Shown: in pieces, positions 9,432-16,683 of the stretch
Layout: every line of letters starts with the position of its first letter
Numbering within the stretch: position 1 is the first letter of the stretch
DNA from: Streptococcus sp. 29896
GTDB taxonomy: Bacteria > Bacillota > Bacilli > Lactobacillales > Streptococcaceae
NCBI RefSeq assembly: GCF_032594915.1
Contig: NZ_CP118733.1
Coordinates: forward strand, 1,860,001-1,924,000
DNA: 64,000 bases
Direction of reading: 5' to 3'
The notes under the pieces: generated by a model
Database searches by the model: none
What the model saw: the letters and a program-made list of their open reading frames with translations, nothing else
What the model was told of the DNA's origin: nothing
Position numbers and translations under genes: made by a program

Positions 9432-10301
9432 ATGAAAATTGATATTCGCATTCCCGAAGCCTTTCCACAACTGACTGTCAAGGAAGTCTTGGAAGATTAT
9501 TTTCTCATTCCCAGAAAAATCCGCCACTTCCTCCGTACCAAGAAGCAGGTCCGTGTCAACGGAGAGCTGATAAACTGGCAGAGTCCGATTGCTGCAGGCG
9601 ACCTGCTAGAATTGACCTTTGACCAGGAAGATTATCCTGAAAAAAGTATTCCTCTAGGACAGGCGGACTTGGTAGAGGAACTCTATCAAGATGAGCATTT
9701 GATTATCGTCAACAAGCCCGAAGGCATGAAAACCCACGGCAATGAGCCTACGGAAATCGCCCTGCTCAATCATGTATCTGCCTATGTCGGCCAGACCTGC
9801 TATGTGGTCCACAGACTGGATATGGAAACCAGCGGAGCCATTCTCTTTGCTAAAAATCCCTTTATCCTGCCCATTCTCAATCGTCTTTTGGAGGACAAGG
9901 TCATCTACCGTGACTACCTGGCCCTCTGCCAAGGGCAGCTAAGAAAGACAGACTGGACTATCACTGATAAAATCGGACGAGACCGACACGACCGCAGAAA
10001 GCGGGTGGTCGACAACCGCAAAGGGCAGACTGCTCTTACCCAGGTCTATCTCTTGAAGACCCTTGGCAAAAATAGTTTGGTTACCTGTCGCCTCCAAACT
10101 GGGCGGACCCATCAGATTCGGGTGCATTTGGCTCATCATGGCCATACTCTGATTGGCGACCCACTCTATAGTCGAATCGCAGCCCCTCGCCTCATGCTCC
10201 ACGCCCAAAAACTTAGCTTAACGCACCCGCTGACCCTTGAAGAAATCAGCGTGGAAGCACGATCAGAGAGTTTTGAGAAGGTTTTGAAACACATGAAATA
10301 A
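9432..10301 (+). CDS. RluA-family 23S rRNA/tRNA pseudouridine synthase
   Basis: Converts uridine to pseudouridine in structured RNA. 289 residues from the ATG at 9432. An N-terminal S4-like RNA-binding segment (VKEVLEDYFLIPRKIRHFLRTKKQVRVNG) precedes the catalytic domain with the HRLDMETSGAILFAK motif, where Asp is the nucleophile, and the later TGRTHQIRVHLAHHGH motif. The upstream gene stops at 9430, one base before this ATG, so translation is likely coupled. No separate RBS is evident, and a longer start at 9393 overlapping the upstream gene is possible. The target site cannot be named from sequence alone. Confidence 0.9.
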   Translation: MKIDIRIPEAFPQLTVKEVLEDYFLIPRKIRHFLRTKKQVRVNGELINWQSPIAAGDLLELTFDQEDYPEKSIPLGQADLVEELYQDEHLIIVNKPEGMKTHGNEPTEIALLNHVSAYVGQTCYVVHRLDMETSGAILFAKNPFILPILNRLLEDKVIYRDYLALCQGQLRKTDWTITDKIGRDRHDRRKRVVDNRKGQTALTQVYLLKTLGKNSLVTCRLQTGRTHQIRVHLAHHGHTLIGDPLYSRIAAPRLMLHAQKLSLTHPLTLEEISVEARSESFEKVLKHMK

Positions 10302-10335
10302 ATAGCGGTACCCTTAGAATTCTATATCCCAATTT

Positions 10336-10361
10336 CACTGGACTAATCCAGTGATTTTTTT
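10336..10361 (+). terminator. Terminator of the reductase-pseudouridine synthase operon
   Basis: CACTGG-ACTAAT-CCAGTG stem followed by a run of seven Ts on the plus strand, 35 bases after the stop codon. Confidence 0.8.
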
Positions 10362-10378
10362 ATGTTTCCACTAACCAA

Positions 10379-10555
10379 AAAATCCAGACAAGATGACCCT
10401 GTCTGGACTTAAAAACTCTACTCTGGCACAACAACCTTCAAACGAATATCTGTCGGCTGTAGTACTTTTTGAACTTGCACAAGGAAAGCAAGACCATTGT
10501 CTGATGGGGCATACTGAAAAGTCAGATTGATAACCTTTTCTGTAAAGTCATCCCC
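10379..10555. repeat. 3' boundary repeat, copy a (hairpin plus immunity-gene 3' end)
   Basis: About 177 bp matching 12828-13003 with only a handful of substitutions and one single-base length difference. It contains hairpin H1/H2 and the shared last 47 codons of the two genes that end here. Together the copies bracket the TNT toxin cassette as direct repeats. Confidence 0.85.
10383..10407 (-). terminator. T7SS-island hairpin H1 (terminator of the last cassette)
   Basis: Inverted repeat TCCAGACA...TGTCTGGA, followed on the minus strand by six Ts. It is the first of six related hairpins that close individual T7SS modules (others at 12832, 14678, 18036, 20881 and a decayed one at 28976). Confidence 0.8.
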
Positions 10556-10990
10556 GTAGCTGTCCACATACTGCTTGCTTTCGATAAAGTGGATGTAGTT
10601 GTTCAGCTTTTCTTGGAGTTTGAGAAGATGGTCTTGTTCAGTGTCAGGGAGCCATTCGTTCCCATCTGCCAATAATAGTTCTAGGTGGCCGTCTACGATG
10701 CCGATAGAGTCGATGGTGGTTGGACTAATTGCAATGTCATTTTCTATATTGAAGTCGAAAAGTATTTTTTTATATAGCCTATCTATTGCTTCAGATTCCC
10801 TATCAAATTCATCCCATACCCAGAATTCTTGACGCTCACTCATCTCATATACTTTATATTTTTGCGACTCCTCATCAAAATAGTAGCCGAGAGTAAATTG
10901 CCCACCAAATTTTTTTCCTGGCATAATATTAAATGCCCCTATTTCAGATTGATGAGCTTCCACAAAATTCAGTAATTCTTGCTTTGTCAT
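10418..10990 (-). CDS. Putative immunity protein for the adjacent TNT toxin
   Basis: 190-residue soluble acidic protein with no signal peptide or membrane helix. Its ATG (10990) overlaps the stop of the toxin gene, so the two are translationally coupled, the usual arrangement for toxin then immunity. It looks bipartite. Residues 1-90 form one module (GAFNIMPGKKFGGQFTLGYY..). Residues about 95-190 resemble a DUF6572-like domain (VDGHLELLLADGNEW, then HLLKLQEKLNNYIHFIES). The last 47 residues, from YGDDFTEKV onward, are shared exactly with the small protein at 12866-13186. Immunity function is inferred from position; the family assignment is tentative. Confidence 0.65.
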   Translation of the reverse strand: MTKQELLNFVEAHQSEIGAFNIMPGKKFGGQFTLGYYFDEESQKYKVYEMSERQEFWVWDEFDRESEAIDRLYKKILFDFNIENDIAISPTTIDSIGIVDGHLELLLADGNEWLPDTEQDHLLKLQEKLNNYIHFIESKQYVDSYGDDFTEKVINLTFQYAPSDNGLAFLVQVQKVLQPTDIRLKVVVPE

Positions 10991-12633
10991 TAGTTCTCCT
11001 CCATCATCCCTAATTTTAACATATCAGACCCTCCAAATGGTGTTACAATTTGTTCAGCTCCTCCTGACATATCCCCCCAAGTAGCCGCTTTACCGTGAAC
11101 ACCATATTTAATGTCCTCAATGGACAATCCCAATGCAGAGGTTTTTTCTGCATTGTATTTATTATACTTTGCGAGGTATTCTGCAAATTTATCTTGCGAA
11201 ACAGGAGTAATACCTTCCTGCTTTAGAATATTATTGAGAGCATCCCTATCTTGATTGGCAATGGCATCAATCTTATCAAAATACGTTTGTCTATTAAAGG
11301 TTCCTTTATGATAAGCATTCGGATTTTCTACATACGGAATGGCACGCTGACTATAGGTATATGGACCATCACTAGGGATGTCCGAGAAGTTCCCTCCTCC
11401 CATATGTCCAAAACGATCCCATTGATCTGGCAATCCTGACTCTCTGGTAATCGACTGAACGGTACCTTCTTGATAACCTAAGTTCTCTGGCCAATCATAC
11501 TCAACCCAACCGTCGCGTACCGCCACTACATATTGAGAATCCGATGGAACGTTAATATCTGTCTTATCCGAAAGATCTGAATAAAACTCTTGAAGTCTTA
11601 TAACTTTTTCCTCAAGAGGTAGATCCATCTTCGAAAGTTCTGTAGTATAACGTCCTACTTGGATATAGTTAGGAGTGCTATCTATTGAAAAATTCCCCGT
11701 CTTCTGCGACACGACATCAATCCGTATGCCCTTGGGTATCTCAACACCACCCACAAAGTCGCCCTTGCCTGCTCCGACAATGGTGCCGCCGTACTTGGAC
11801 AGGTCTTCCAAGAGGTTCTGGCGACTGATTTTCAAACCATTCTGAGCAGTTGTGTACTCTTGAATACGGATATTCCCCGCCTCATCAAAGCCAATCGCAT
11901 CCACTCGGATTTTCTGTTCAACGCCATCAACCGTCATCTTGATCGTGATGTTGTTCTCGACCTTGCTGGCGATTTTACCAAACTCAACCGTTTGTAAGTC
12001 CACAAAGTCCTGACCCTGACGAGCGTTGAGCTGAATTTGGCTTGGGCTTGAGACTTCAATGTGAGAAAGTTGGCTTTGGAGTCCCTTAACAGAGCCCTCT
12101 ACAATGCCTTCAAATGCTTTACCTCCGATGTAATTCAAGGTCGCATTCGTACCGTCTCCACTAAGGATACCAGATGCCAATTGTCCAAGTTCCACACCCT
12201 CATCCGCATAGCCAGCCAACTTACCAATAGTCTGAACGGTCGTCGGGATTTGTTTACCTGCTCGCAAGGCACTCTGACCTGCCGCAAAGCTACCAAGAGT
12301 AGCCAATGTCACAACAGCCTCAGCACCAGCCCAGATACGCTCTTCCGTGTTCAACTGATTACCAGTAATCAAGGTGTTGCCTGTAATCGCAGAGTGGGCA
12401 CCATCCGCAAAGAGGTACGCGCCACCTGCAAGGGCAAGTGGAAGGCCAGCACCTCCAGTCATAACCGTTCCTGCTGCTAGGGCAACGCCCGCCAAAATTT
12501 TGAGACCTGTATCAACCAAGCCTAAGGCTTCCTTATTCTCCTCCTGCCAAGTGCTATTTTTGATTTGACTATAGTCTGACTCCAGAATCGGATAGAACTC
12601 CTGAACCAACTCCGCATCACTCTTGGACTCCAA
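10990..12633 (-). CDS. 5'-truncated LXG-type T7SS effector with TNT NAD(+) glycohydrolase domain (orphan cassette)
   Basis: Toxin C-terminal part, at least 547 residues from a poor TTG start; the frame opens at 12679 without any ATG. The N-terminal LXG targeting domain is missing. What remains is a hydrophobic pre-toxin segment (ALAAGTVMTGGAGLPLALAGG) with TLITGNQLNTEERIWAG, a linker, then a TNT domain from about residue 400. That domain has RFG, QRAIPY and AYHKG: the Arg-Arg-His spacing of 23 and 12 residues equals what I recall for the tuberculosis necrotizing toxin. A Gln follows in SGGAEQ near the end. Predicted activity is hydrolysis of NAD(+) in target cells. Without LXG it should not be exported, so it is probably a silent store. 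The preceding repeat element supports a recombination origin. Confidence 0.75.
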   Translation of the reverse strand: MESKSDAELVQEFYPILESDYSQIKNSTWQEENKEALGLVDTGLKILAGVALAAGTVMTGGAGLPLALAGGAYLFADGAHSAITGNTLITGNQLNTEERIWAGAEAVVTLATLGSFAAGQSALRAGKQIPTTVQTIGKLAGYADEGVELGQLASGILSGDGTNATLNYIGGKAFEGIVEGSVKGLQSQLSHIEVSSPSQIQLNARQGQDFVDLQTVEFGKIASKVENNITIKMTVDGVEQKIRVDAIGFDEAGNIRIQEYTTAQNGLKISRQNLLEDLSKYGGTIVGAGKGDFVGGVEIPKGIRIDVVSQKTGNFSIDSTPNYIQVGRYTTELSKMDLPLEEKVIRLQEFYSDLSDKTDINVPSDSQYVVAVRDGWVEYDWPENLGYQEGTVQSITRESGLPDQWDRFGHMGGGNFSDIPSDGPYTYSQRAIPYVENPNAYHKGTFNRQTYFDKIDAIANQDRDALNNILKQEGITPVSQDKFAEYLAKYNKYNAEKTSALGLSIEDIKYGVHGKAATWGDMSGGAEQIVTPFGGSDMLKLGMMEEN

Positions 12634-12680
12634 CTCTTTGATTTGTTTATCCGTTAGCTGGTCGGTCTGGCGGAGTGGTT

Positions 12681-12831
12681 AATTGCAGAGCTACTCAACT
12701 TGTTGCAAAATGGATGCGAGAGATAACAACTCCAACCTCATTCCCACTCCTGGGCTCCGCTTTAGACCAAGTCTAACCTAACTGTTTATGCACACATGAA
12801 GAATATTTCTGCCCTTCTATTATACTAAAAA
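12681..12831 (-). repeat. Cassette leader element, copy A
   Basis: Intergenic element sharing ordered blocks with 17866-18035 and 28817-28975. On the minus strand these are a TATAAT-like hexamer just past the hairpin, a GAAGAATATT block, GGTCTAAAGCGGAG, and finally GAGTAGCTCTGC immediately before the truncated gene. Intervening bases vary. It sits between hairpin H2 and the 5'-truncated TNT toxin gene. Confidence 0.75.
12819..12824 (-). promoter_or_regulatory. Possible -10 hexamer within leader element A
   Basis: TATAAT on the minus strand, 8 bases past the H2 hairpin. The equivalent hexamer is TATAAT at 18027-18022, and CATAAT at 28967-28962 and 20873-20868. No convincing -35 hexamer is seen, so promoter activity is uncertain. 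Confidence 0.3.
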
Positions 12832-13003
12832 TCCAGACAAGATGACCCTGTCTGGACTTAAAACTCTACTCTGGCACAACAACCTTCAAACGAATATCTG
12901 TTGGCTGTAATACTTTTTGAACTTGCACAAGGAAAGCAAGACCATTGTCTGATGGGGCATACTGAAAAGTCAGATTGATAACTTTTTCTGTAAAGTCATC
13001 CCC
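12828..13003. repeat. 3' boundary repeat, copy b
   Basis: Partner of 10379-10555. Identity ends abruptly within both coding sequences at the codons for YGDDFTEKV, so two otherwise unrelated proteins share one C-terminus. Confidence 0.85.
12832..12856 (-). terminator. T7SS-island hairpin H2
   Basis: TCCAGACA...TGTCTGGA with a T-run on the minus strand, 9 bases after the stop at 12866. It closes the membrane protein/chimera pair. Confidence 0.75.
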
Positions 13004-13186
13004 ATATCCTTCCTGACTATCAATCCTATCAATGACCTTCTGACAATGCTCAATGTAGGATTGGAGACCAGATAGGCTACGTTGAGTATGAAGATTATGA
13101 CTCATAATAGTATTCCTTACGCGTTCATACTTTGCAAGCTTTTCACGACTATTGGTAATACAACTAAGCAAATACTCATCACTCAT
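12866..13186 (-). CDS. Chimeric small protein: unrelated helical N-terminus fused to a shared immunity C-terminus
   Basis: 106 residues from the ATG at 13186, which overlaps the stop of the upstream membrane protein (ATGAGTGA). Residues 1-59 are a helical, coiled-coil-like segment (LLSCITNSREKLAKYERVRN..). Residues 60-106 are identical to the end of the immunity protein at 10418. No signal or membrane helix is visible. It looks like the product of recombination inside an immunity or accessory gene. Whether it is functional is unknown. It shares its terminator and tail with the TNT cassette. Confidence 0.6.
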   Translation of the reverse strand: MSDEYLLSCITNSREKLAKYERVRNTIMSHNLHTQRSLSGLQSYIEHCQKVIDRIDSQEGYGDDFTEKVINLTFQYAPSDNGLAFLVQVQKVLQPTDIRLKVVVPE

Positions 13187-13634
13187 TACTGTTACCCTCC
13201 AATTTTTGCTCGATAATAGACTTCTGTTCCAGACTTGGTAAGGTATCATCGGGAAGGATGGTCTCAACCCGAGTTGCGTAGGCAGAGGCAAAACCGAAAA
13301 CAACCACAATAATCGCAACCGAATAAACTAGAAAAACCCTTTTTAGAAAGGCACTAGAAACTGAGTAGCCCTTTGTCGAATACTGCTTCAGCTCAGGTTG
13401 TTTTTTCTCTAAGATATTTTTTGGTAAAAAATAGGGTCTAAAAGCTGTCATGGCCACAGATAAAAACACTGTAATCCCTATAGAATTGTATACTTGTGTT
13501 CTTGCACCAATCGCTGTAATATAAAACATGCTTGAAAACAGGAAAACTCCAAAAACAATAAACAGAATCAAGGATACCTGAGCATCCTTCTTCAGTTGTA
13601 AGAACTCTTCTACTGTCATTTTTTCTTTTTGCAT
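13179..13634 (-). CDS. Small polytopic membrane protein, candidate T7SS immunity protein
   Basis: 151 residues with about three membrane helices (VSLILFIVFGVFLFSSMFYITAIGA; IGITVFLSVAMTAF; VYSVAIIVVVFGFASAYA) and an acidic C-terminal tail. Start at 13634 is preceded by AGGAGAG. Its last codons overlap the start of the chimeric gene. No toxin gene lies directly upstream, so it is an orphan. Assignment as an immunity protein for a membrane-active LXG toxin is inferred from location and topology only. I do not recognise a named family. Confidence 0.6.
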   Translation of the reverse strand: MQKEKMTVEEFLQLKKDAQVSLILFIVFGVFLFSSMFYITAIGARTQVYNSIGITVFLSVAMTAFRPYFLPKNILEKKQPELKQYSTKGYSVSSAFLKRVFLVYSVAIIVVVFGFASAYATRVETILPDDTLPSLEQKSIIEQKLEGNSNE

Positions 13635-13782
13635 CCTACTCTCCTATTCTATTTCTTTGGTAATTTTCAACTTGACCCTGTCTGGGTTTACAAGTTGCAT
13701 CAAAAAAATTATGTAATTTGGGATTTTGGAATCCATTACTTAGCCATAAACCAAAAGTAAATTAAGACGATTTAAACAAAAC

Positions 13783-14628
13783 CTACTCTCCCAAACTTTC
13801 CTTATATCGCTTGGATTCTTTACCATACCAGTCTTCAATGCTATATCCTGAGAGAATACGATAGTCTTCCATGTATTTATTGATATAAAATCCTTCAATG
13901 CAACTAAATACTATTGCTACGATAAAGTAGAAAAGTAATATAGGCCCACCAATCCCAAAAATCATGACTAAACTTCTTAGAAAATCATTCTCATAAATCC
14001 CTTTACCCTGATTGGGTAAAAAGAGACGAAGTACAACAAAGGGAAAGACGATTAAGCCACCATATTTCCTCCCTAAGACGACAAACTTCTCTAACACGTC
14101 ATTCAATGGATTAGAAACAGATTGATTTCCATATAAGCCATTCAAAACCTCTTTCTTAAACCATAGATATCTTTCTGCGATTACAAAGATTATGATAGAT
14201 AGGTTTAGAATGACTGCAATTAGCGAACCAAAAAACATGGCTGAACCAATCGCACATAGTACAAATACTTGATAATTAAGTAAACTCACCATCAAGAACA
14301 TATTCCAATTGAAATAGTAATACGACAAAATTCGATTGTGGCGTATCTTTCTAACATCCATTAGGTAATGAACGATTACTAATAAGCCAAGCCATACGGG
14401 GATTGAAAATAGGATTTTCGCCTCCACAAATAATATATTTCCAACTTCTTTATCCGAATACGGTCCGATAAATGATATTAGAAATATAAAAAATTCAACT
14501 GTCAAAAAACCTATTATTTTCTTTCCATAACCATTTTTCTCTATATCCTCCATTGAAGTCTGAATGTACTGATCCGTTACCAACCCCATGCTCTCTTCTA
14601 AAGAGGCATTCCATATTGATTTTTTCAT
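13783..14628 (-). CDS. Polytopic membrane protein in T7SS island, orphan immunity candidate
   Basis: 281 residues with about six hydrophobic helices (first near residues 40-57, last near 230-255), a hydrophilic 35-residue N-terminus and a basic C-terminal tail (DWYGKESKRYKESLGE). Start at 14628 begins MKKSIWNASLEESMG. It stands alone between hairpin H3 and the next membrane gene, with no cognate toxin. Other toxin genes in this island are each followed by a membrane protein of 200-230 residues, so an immunity role is plausible. I recognise no family and would not exclude another role. Confidence 0.6.
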   Translation of the reverse strand: MKKSIWNASLEESMGLVTDQYIQTSMEDIEKNGYGKKIIGFLTVEFFIFLISFIGPYSDKEVGNILFVEAKILFSIPVWLGLLVIVHYLMDVRKIRHNRILSYYYFNWNMFLMVSLLNYQVFVLCAIGSAMFFGSLIAVILNLSIIIFVIAERYLWFKKEVLNGLYGNQSVSNPLNDVLEKFVVLGRKYGGLIVFPFVVLRLFLPNQGKGIYENDFLRSLVMIFGIGGPILLFYFIVAIVFSCIEGFYINKYMEDYRILSGYSIEDWYGKESKRYKESLGE

Positions 14629-14677
14629 GTTTTCTCATCCTTATCAGATTATCATACTTGTCTATTACACCGAAAAT

Positions 14678-14700
14678 CCAGACAAGATAATCCTGTCTGG
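14678..14700 (-). terminator. T7SS-island hairpin H3
   Basis: CCAGACA...TGTCTGG with a short T-run on the minus strand, 7 bases past the stop at 14707. Related in sequence to H1, H2, H4 and H5. Confidence 0.65.
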
Positions 14701-14706
14701 GTTGGT

Positions 14707-15042
14707 TTATGGCAACATCTGATAGGATGAGCTCTTAGTTATATCTCTTTTTCTTAATTCCTTTCCGTTCACCAGACTTTCCTCGATGGAATTGGCAATC
14801 GACTGGTCTGCTTGACGAAAGGTTTCTGCCACCGTGTTCAAGTAGCCATCCAACTGCTCAACTGTCGAAACAATCTCTTGACTCACTAACTTAAGCCGAC
14901 TAGTAGTGGAAGCTACCTTTTCTTTCGAAGCATCATCAGAATCGAAAAAGTCTGCGCTATCAGCGATCATCCCAGACATATCCTCATAGCTGGATTTGAT
15001 ACTCAAAATCTGGTTAGGGTTGATACTCTTTTGACTAGTCAT
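14707..15042 (-). CDS. Small T7SS accessory protein (Lap1/DUF3130-like), without partner genes
   Basis: 111 residues from the ATG at 15042, preceded by AGGAG and overlapping the stop of the lipoprotein frame. It is an all-helical WXG100-like size protein. The helix STVEQLDGYLNTVAETFRQADQSIANSIEESL aligns in style with the Lap1-like protein at 23950-24279 (AAEFEAVDQSISRSLDQL). In intact modules this family precedes Lap2 and an LXG toxin and helps target it. Here hairpin H3 and an orphan membrane gene follow, so the module is incomplete. The family call rests on pattern, not on a search. Confidence 0.6.
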   Translation of the reverse strand: MTSQKSINPNQILSIKSSYEDMSGMIADSADFFDSDDASKEKVASTTSRLKLVSQEIVSTVEQLDGYLNTVAETFRQADQSIANSIEESLVNGKELRKRDITKSSSYQMLP

Positions 15043-16020
15043 TGTTGTACTCCTCTGGCTTCTTGGCATAGGTCGCGATGTCCTCAAACTTAGTAATCCG
15101 GTGGTCTTCACCGTCGACAGTAGCTACTCTATCTAGGTAAGCATGGTCATAGAACTTCAAACCGCTATTCATAAACAACTCTTCTGTCGCTATGATTCCC
15201 TCTTGATTGATGATTGTATTATCTACAATCTCATAGAGGGGATAAGCCTCCGCATCTTCCTGGTCGAGGATGACAGCCGCATGGACATCCACATCCCTCA
15301 GATTGATCGAGCCATCATAGAGGTCAGTCTTTCTAGTCCCACTATATCCAAATGACACCTGAGATTTTTTTCTACATATGTATCCAAGTAAAGAAGCTCC
15401 CGGTTGGTTAGTTGAGGATCTGATTCTGGTACCTCACCCTCGACCAGGCCTGTATCTAGATTGAATAGGAGGTTTTTAGACTTTATGTCCTCCCCATGCA
15501 GCTTCCCTACATGTATCATGGTGTAGTTGGACTCGCCAATCTGAAAGAGTTCGCCTAAGCCCCCTGCACCATAGACTTTGTAGCCCTCATCTTTCAGATA
15601 GGCCAGACTGACCTCCACAAGGTCAATCCGCTTTTTCGTTAGACTCGGTGTTCTCAGATCATAGATATCCAAATAATGGTATTCTTCTTCCCCCATTTCC
15701 TTGATTGTTGGACCTAAGTTGCGGTCAAGTTTCTTAATGACATTGCGAATCAGGTAGCTCTTATTGGCGGCTAGTTCATCGAAACCGTCACTTCCCGCTT
15801 GTTCCACCTCATCCTGATTGGTCACCTTCCAGACAATGACGATGCCGTTCCCATCTGCCACAAAACGATAATCTTCCACCTCCAAGACTGGAGTAATAAT
15901 ATAATCCTCATAGAGTTTATCTCCCTCAGGCTTTACGGCATGTGCTTCTGTACAGGCTGACAGGAGGAAACAAAGAGAAAGTAGCCCTATTACTTTGTGA
16001 AAAAACTTGCTTTTGTCCAT
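15035..16020 (-). pseudogene. T7SS-island lipoprotein broken by a frameshift in an A7 tract
   Basis: The protein starts at 16020 with a strong AGGAGG RBS and a lipoprotein signal (LLSLCFLLSAC, lipid-attachment Cys23). The reading frame leaves the correct phase at seven A residues (minus strand of 15365-15371). Adding one A joins it to the next open frame, which runs from VSFGYSGTRK to the stop at 15035, giving a protein of about 328 residues. The repaired end overlaps the Lap1-like start, as expected of an intact operon, which supports the repair. A lipoprotein also accompanies the lipase effector at 29145. Possible immunity lipoprotein; function unknown. Slipped-strand phase variation or a sequencing error in the homopolymer are both possible. 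Confidence 0.7.
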
Positions 16021-16077
16021 CGAATACTCCTCCTTTTCATCATCTATTATCTCCATAGTGGTTTTCCATATAGGTAT

Positions 16078-16683
16078 TTAAAGCATCCAAGTTATCTTCT
16101 CAATGTCATCAGGTACCACTGAAGCACCGCTCGTATTCAGTAGCATTAAAAATAAAATAAAAACGACAACGATCCCAAGTAGCTCTCCCATTAAAAAATA
16201 ATATGCGCCAACAAATAGTAATGTGAATAAAAATAAGATTGGAAATACCATCCTTTTTAAATAGTTAAGTCTTGAGGACTTAGAAAAATCTATACGAACA
16301 GTCTTCACATCAGCAATATTCACTACTTGTTGCTTACTCCATACCAGTCTCGCTAAAAATAGTAGCAAGCATCCCCCTAGCACAATTGAAATCGCAAAAA
16401 ACTGGTTTTCAATTGTATGTCCTAAAGGAAAACGTGTAAAAATGATAGCAACTAGCGATGAAACTAGATAAGGAGAAATACTCGGCTGTTTTTTACCAAC
16501 AAAAGATTTTGGTCCTTGTAATCGATAAGCCCTCATAGGAAACCACCAAACGCTTGCAGGGACAAGCCAAGTCCAGATATGTGTATCTAAATCCAAGAGA
16601 TAGTACTCATTCCCGATTTGAAGCTGACGATAGCGAAGATTTCCAATTTTTGTAATAATGTAGTTTTGTTCTAATTCCCCCAT
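16078..16683 (-). CDS. DUF443-like membrane immunity protein
   Basis: 201 residues. The N-terminal soluble part (NLRYRQLQIGNEYYLLDLDT, then WTWLVPASVWWFP) matches the pattern I associate with DUF443, the family of S. aureus TsaI, which protects against the membrane-depolarising T7SS toxin TspA. Four to five membrane helices follow. The ATG at 16683 overlaps the end of the truncated LXG toxin (stop 16671) by 13 bases, so the two are coupled. Predicted to sit in the cytoplasmic membrane and block the pore or insertion of its partner toxin. The family call is from memory of the motif. Confidence 0.7.
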   Translation of the reverse strand: MGELEQNYIITKIGNLRYRQLQIGNEYYLLDLDTHIWTWLVPASVWWFPMRAYRLQGPKSFVGKKQPSISPYLVSSLVAIIFTRFPLGHTIENQFFAISIVLGGCLLLFLARLVWSKQQVVNIADVKTVRIDFSKSSRLNYLKRMVFPILFLFTLLFVGAYYFLMGELLGIVVVFILFLMLLNTSGASVVPDDIEKITWML

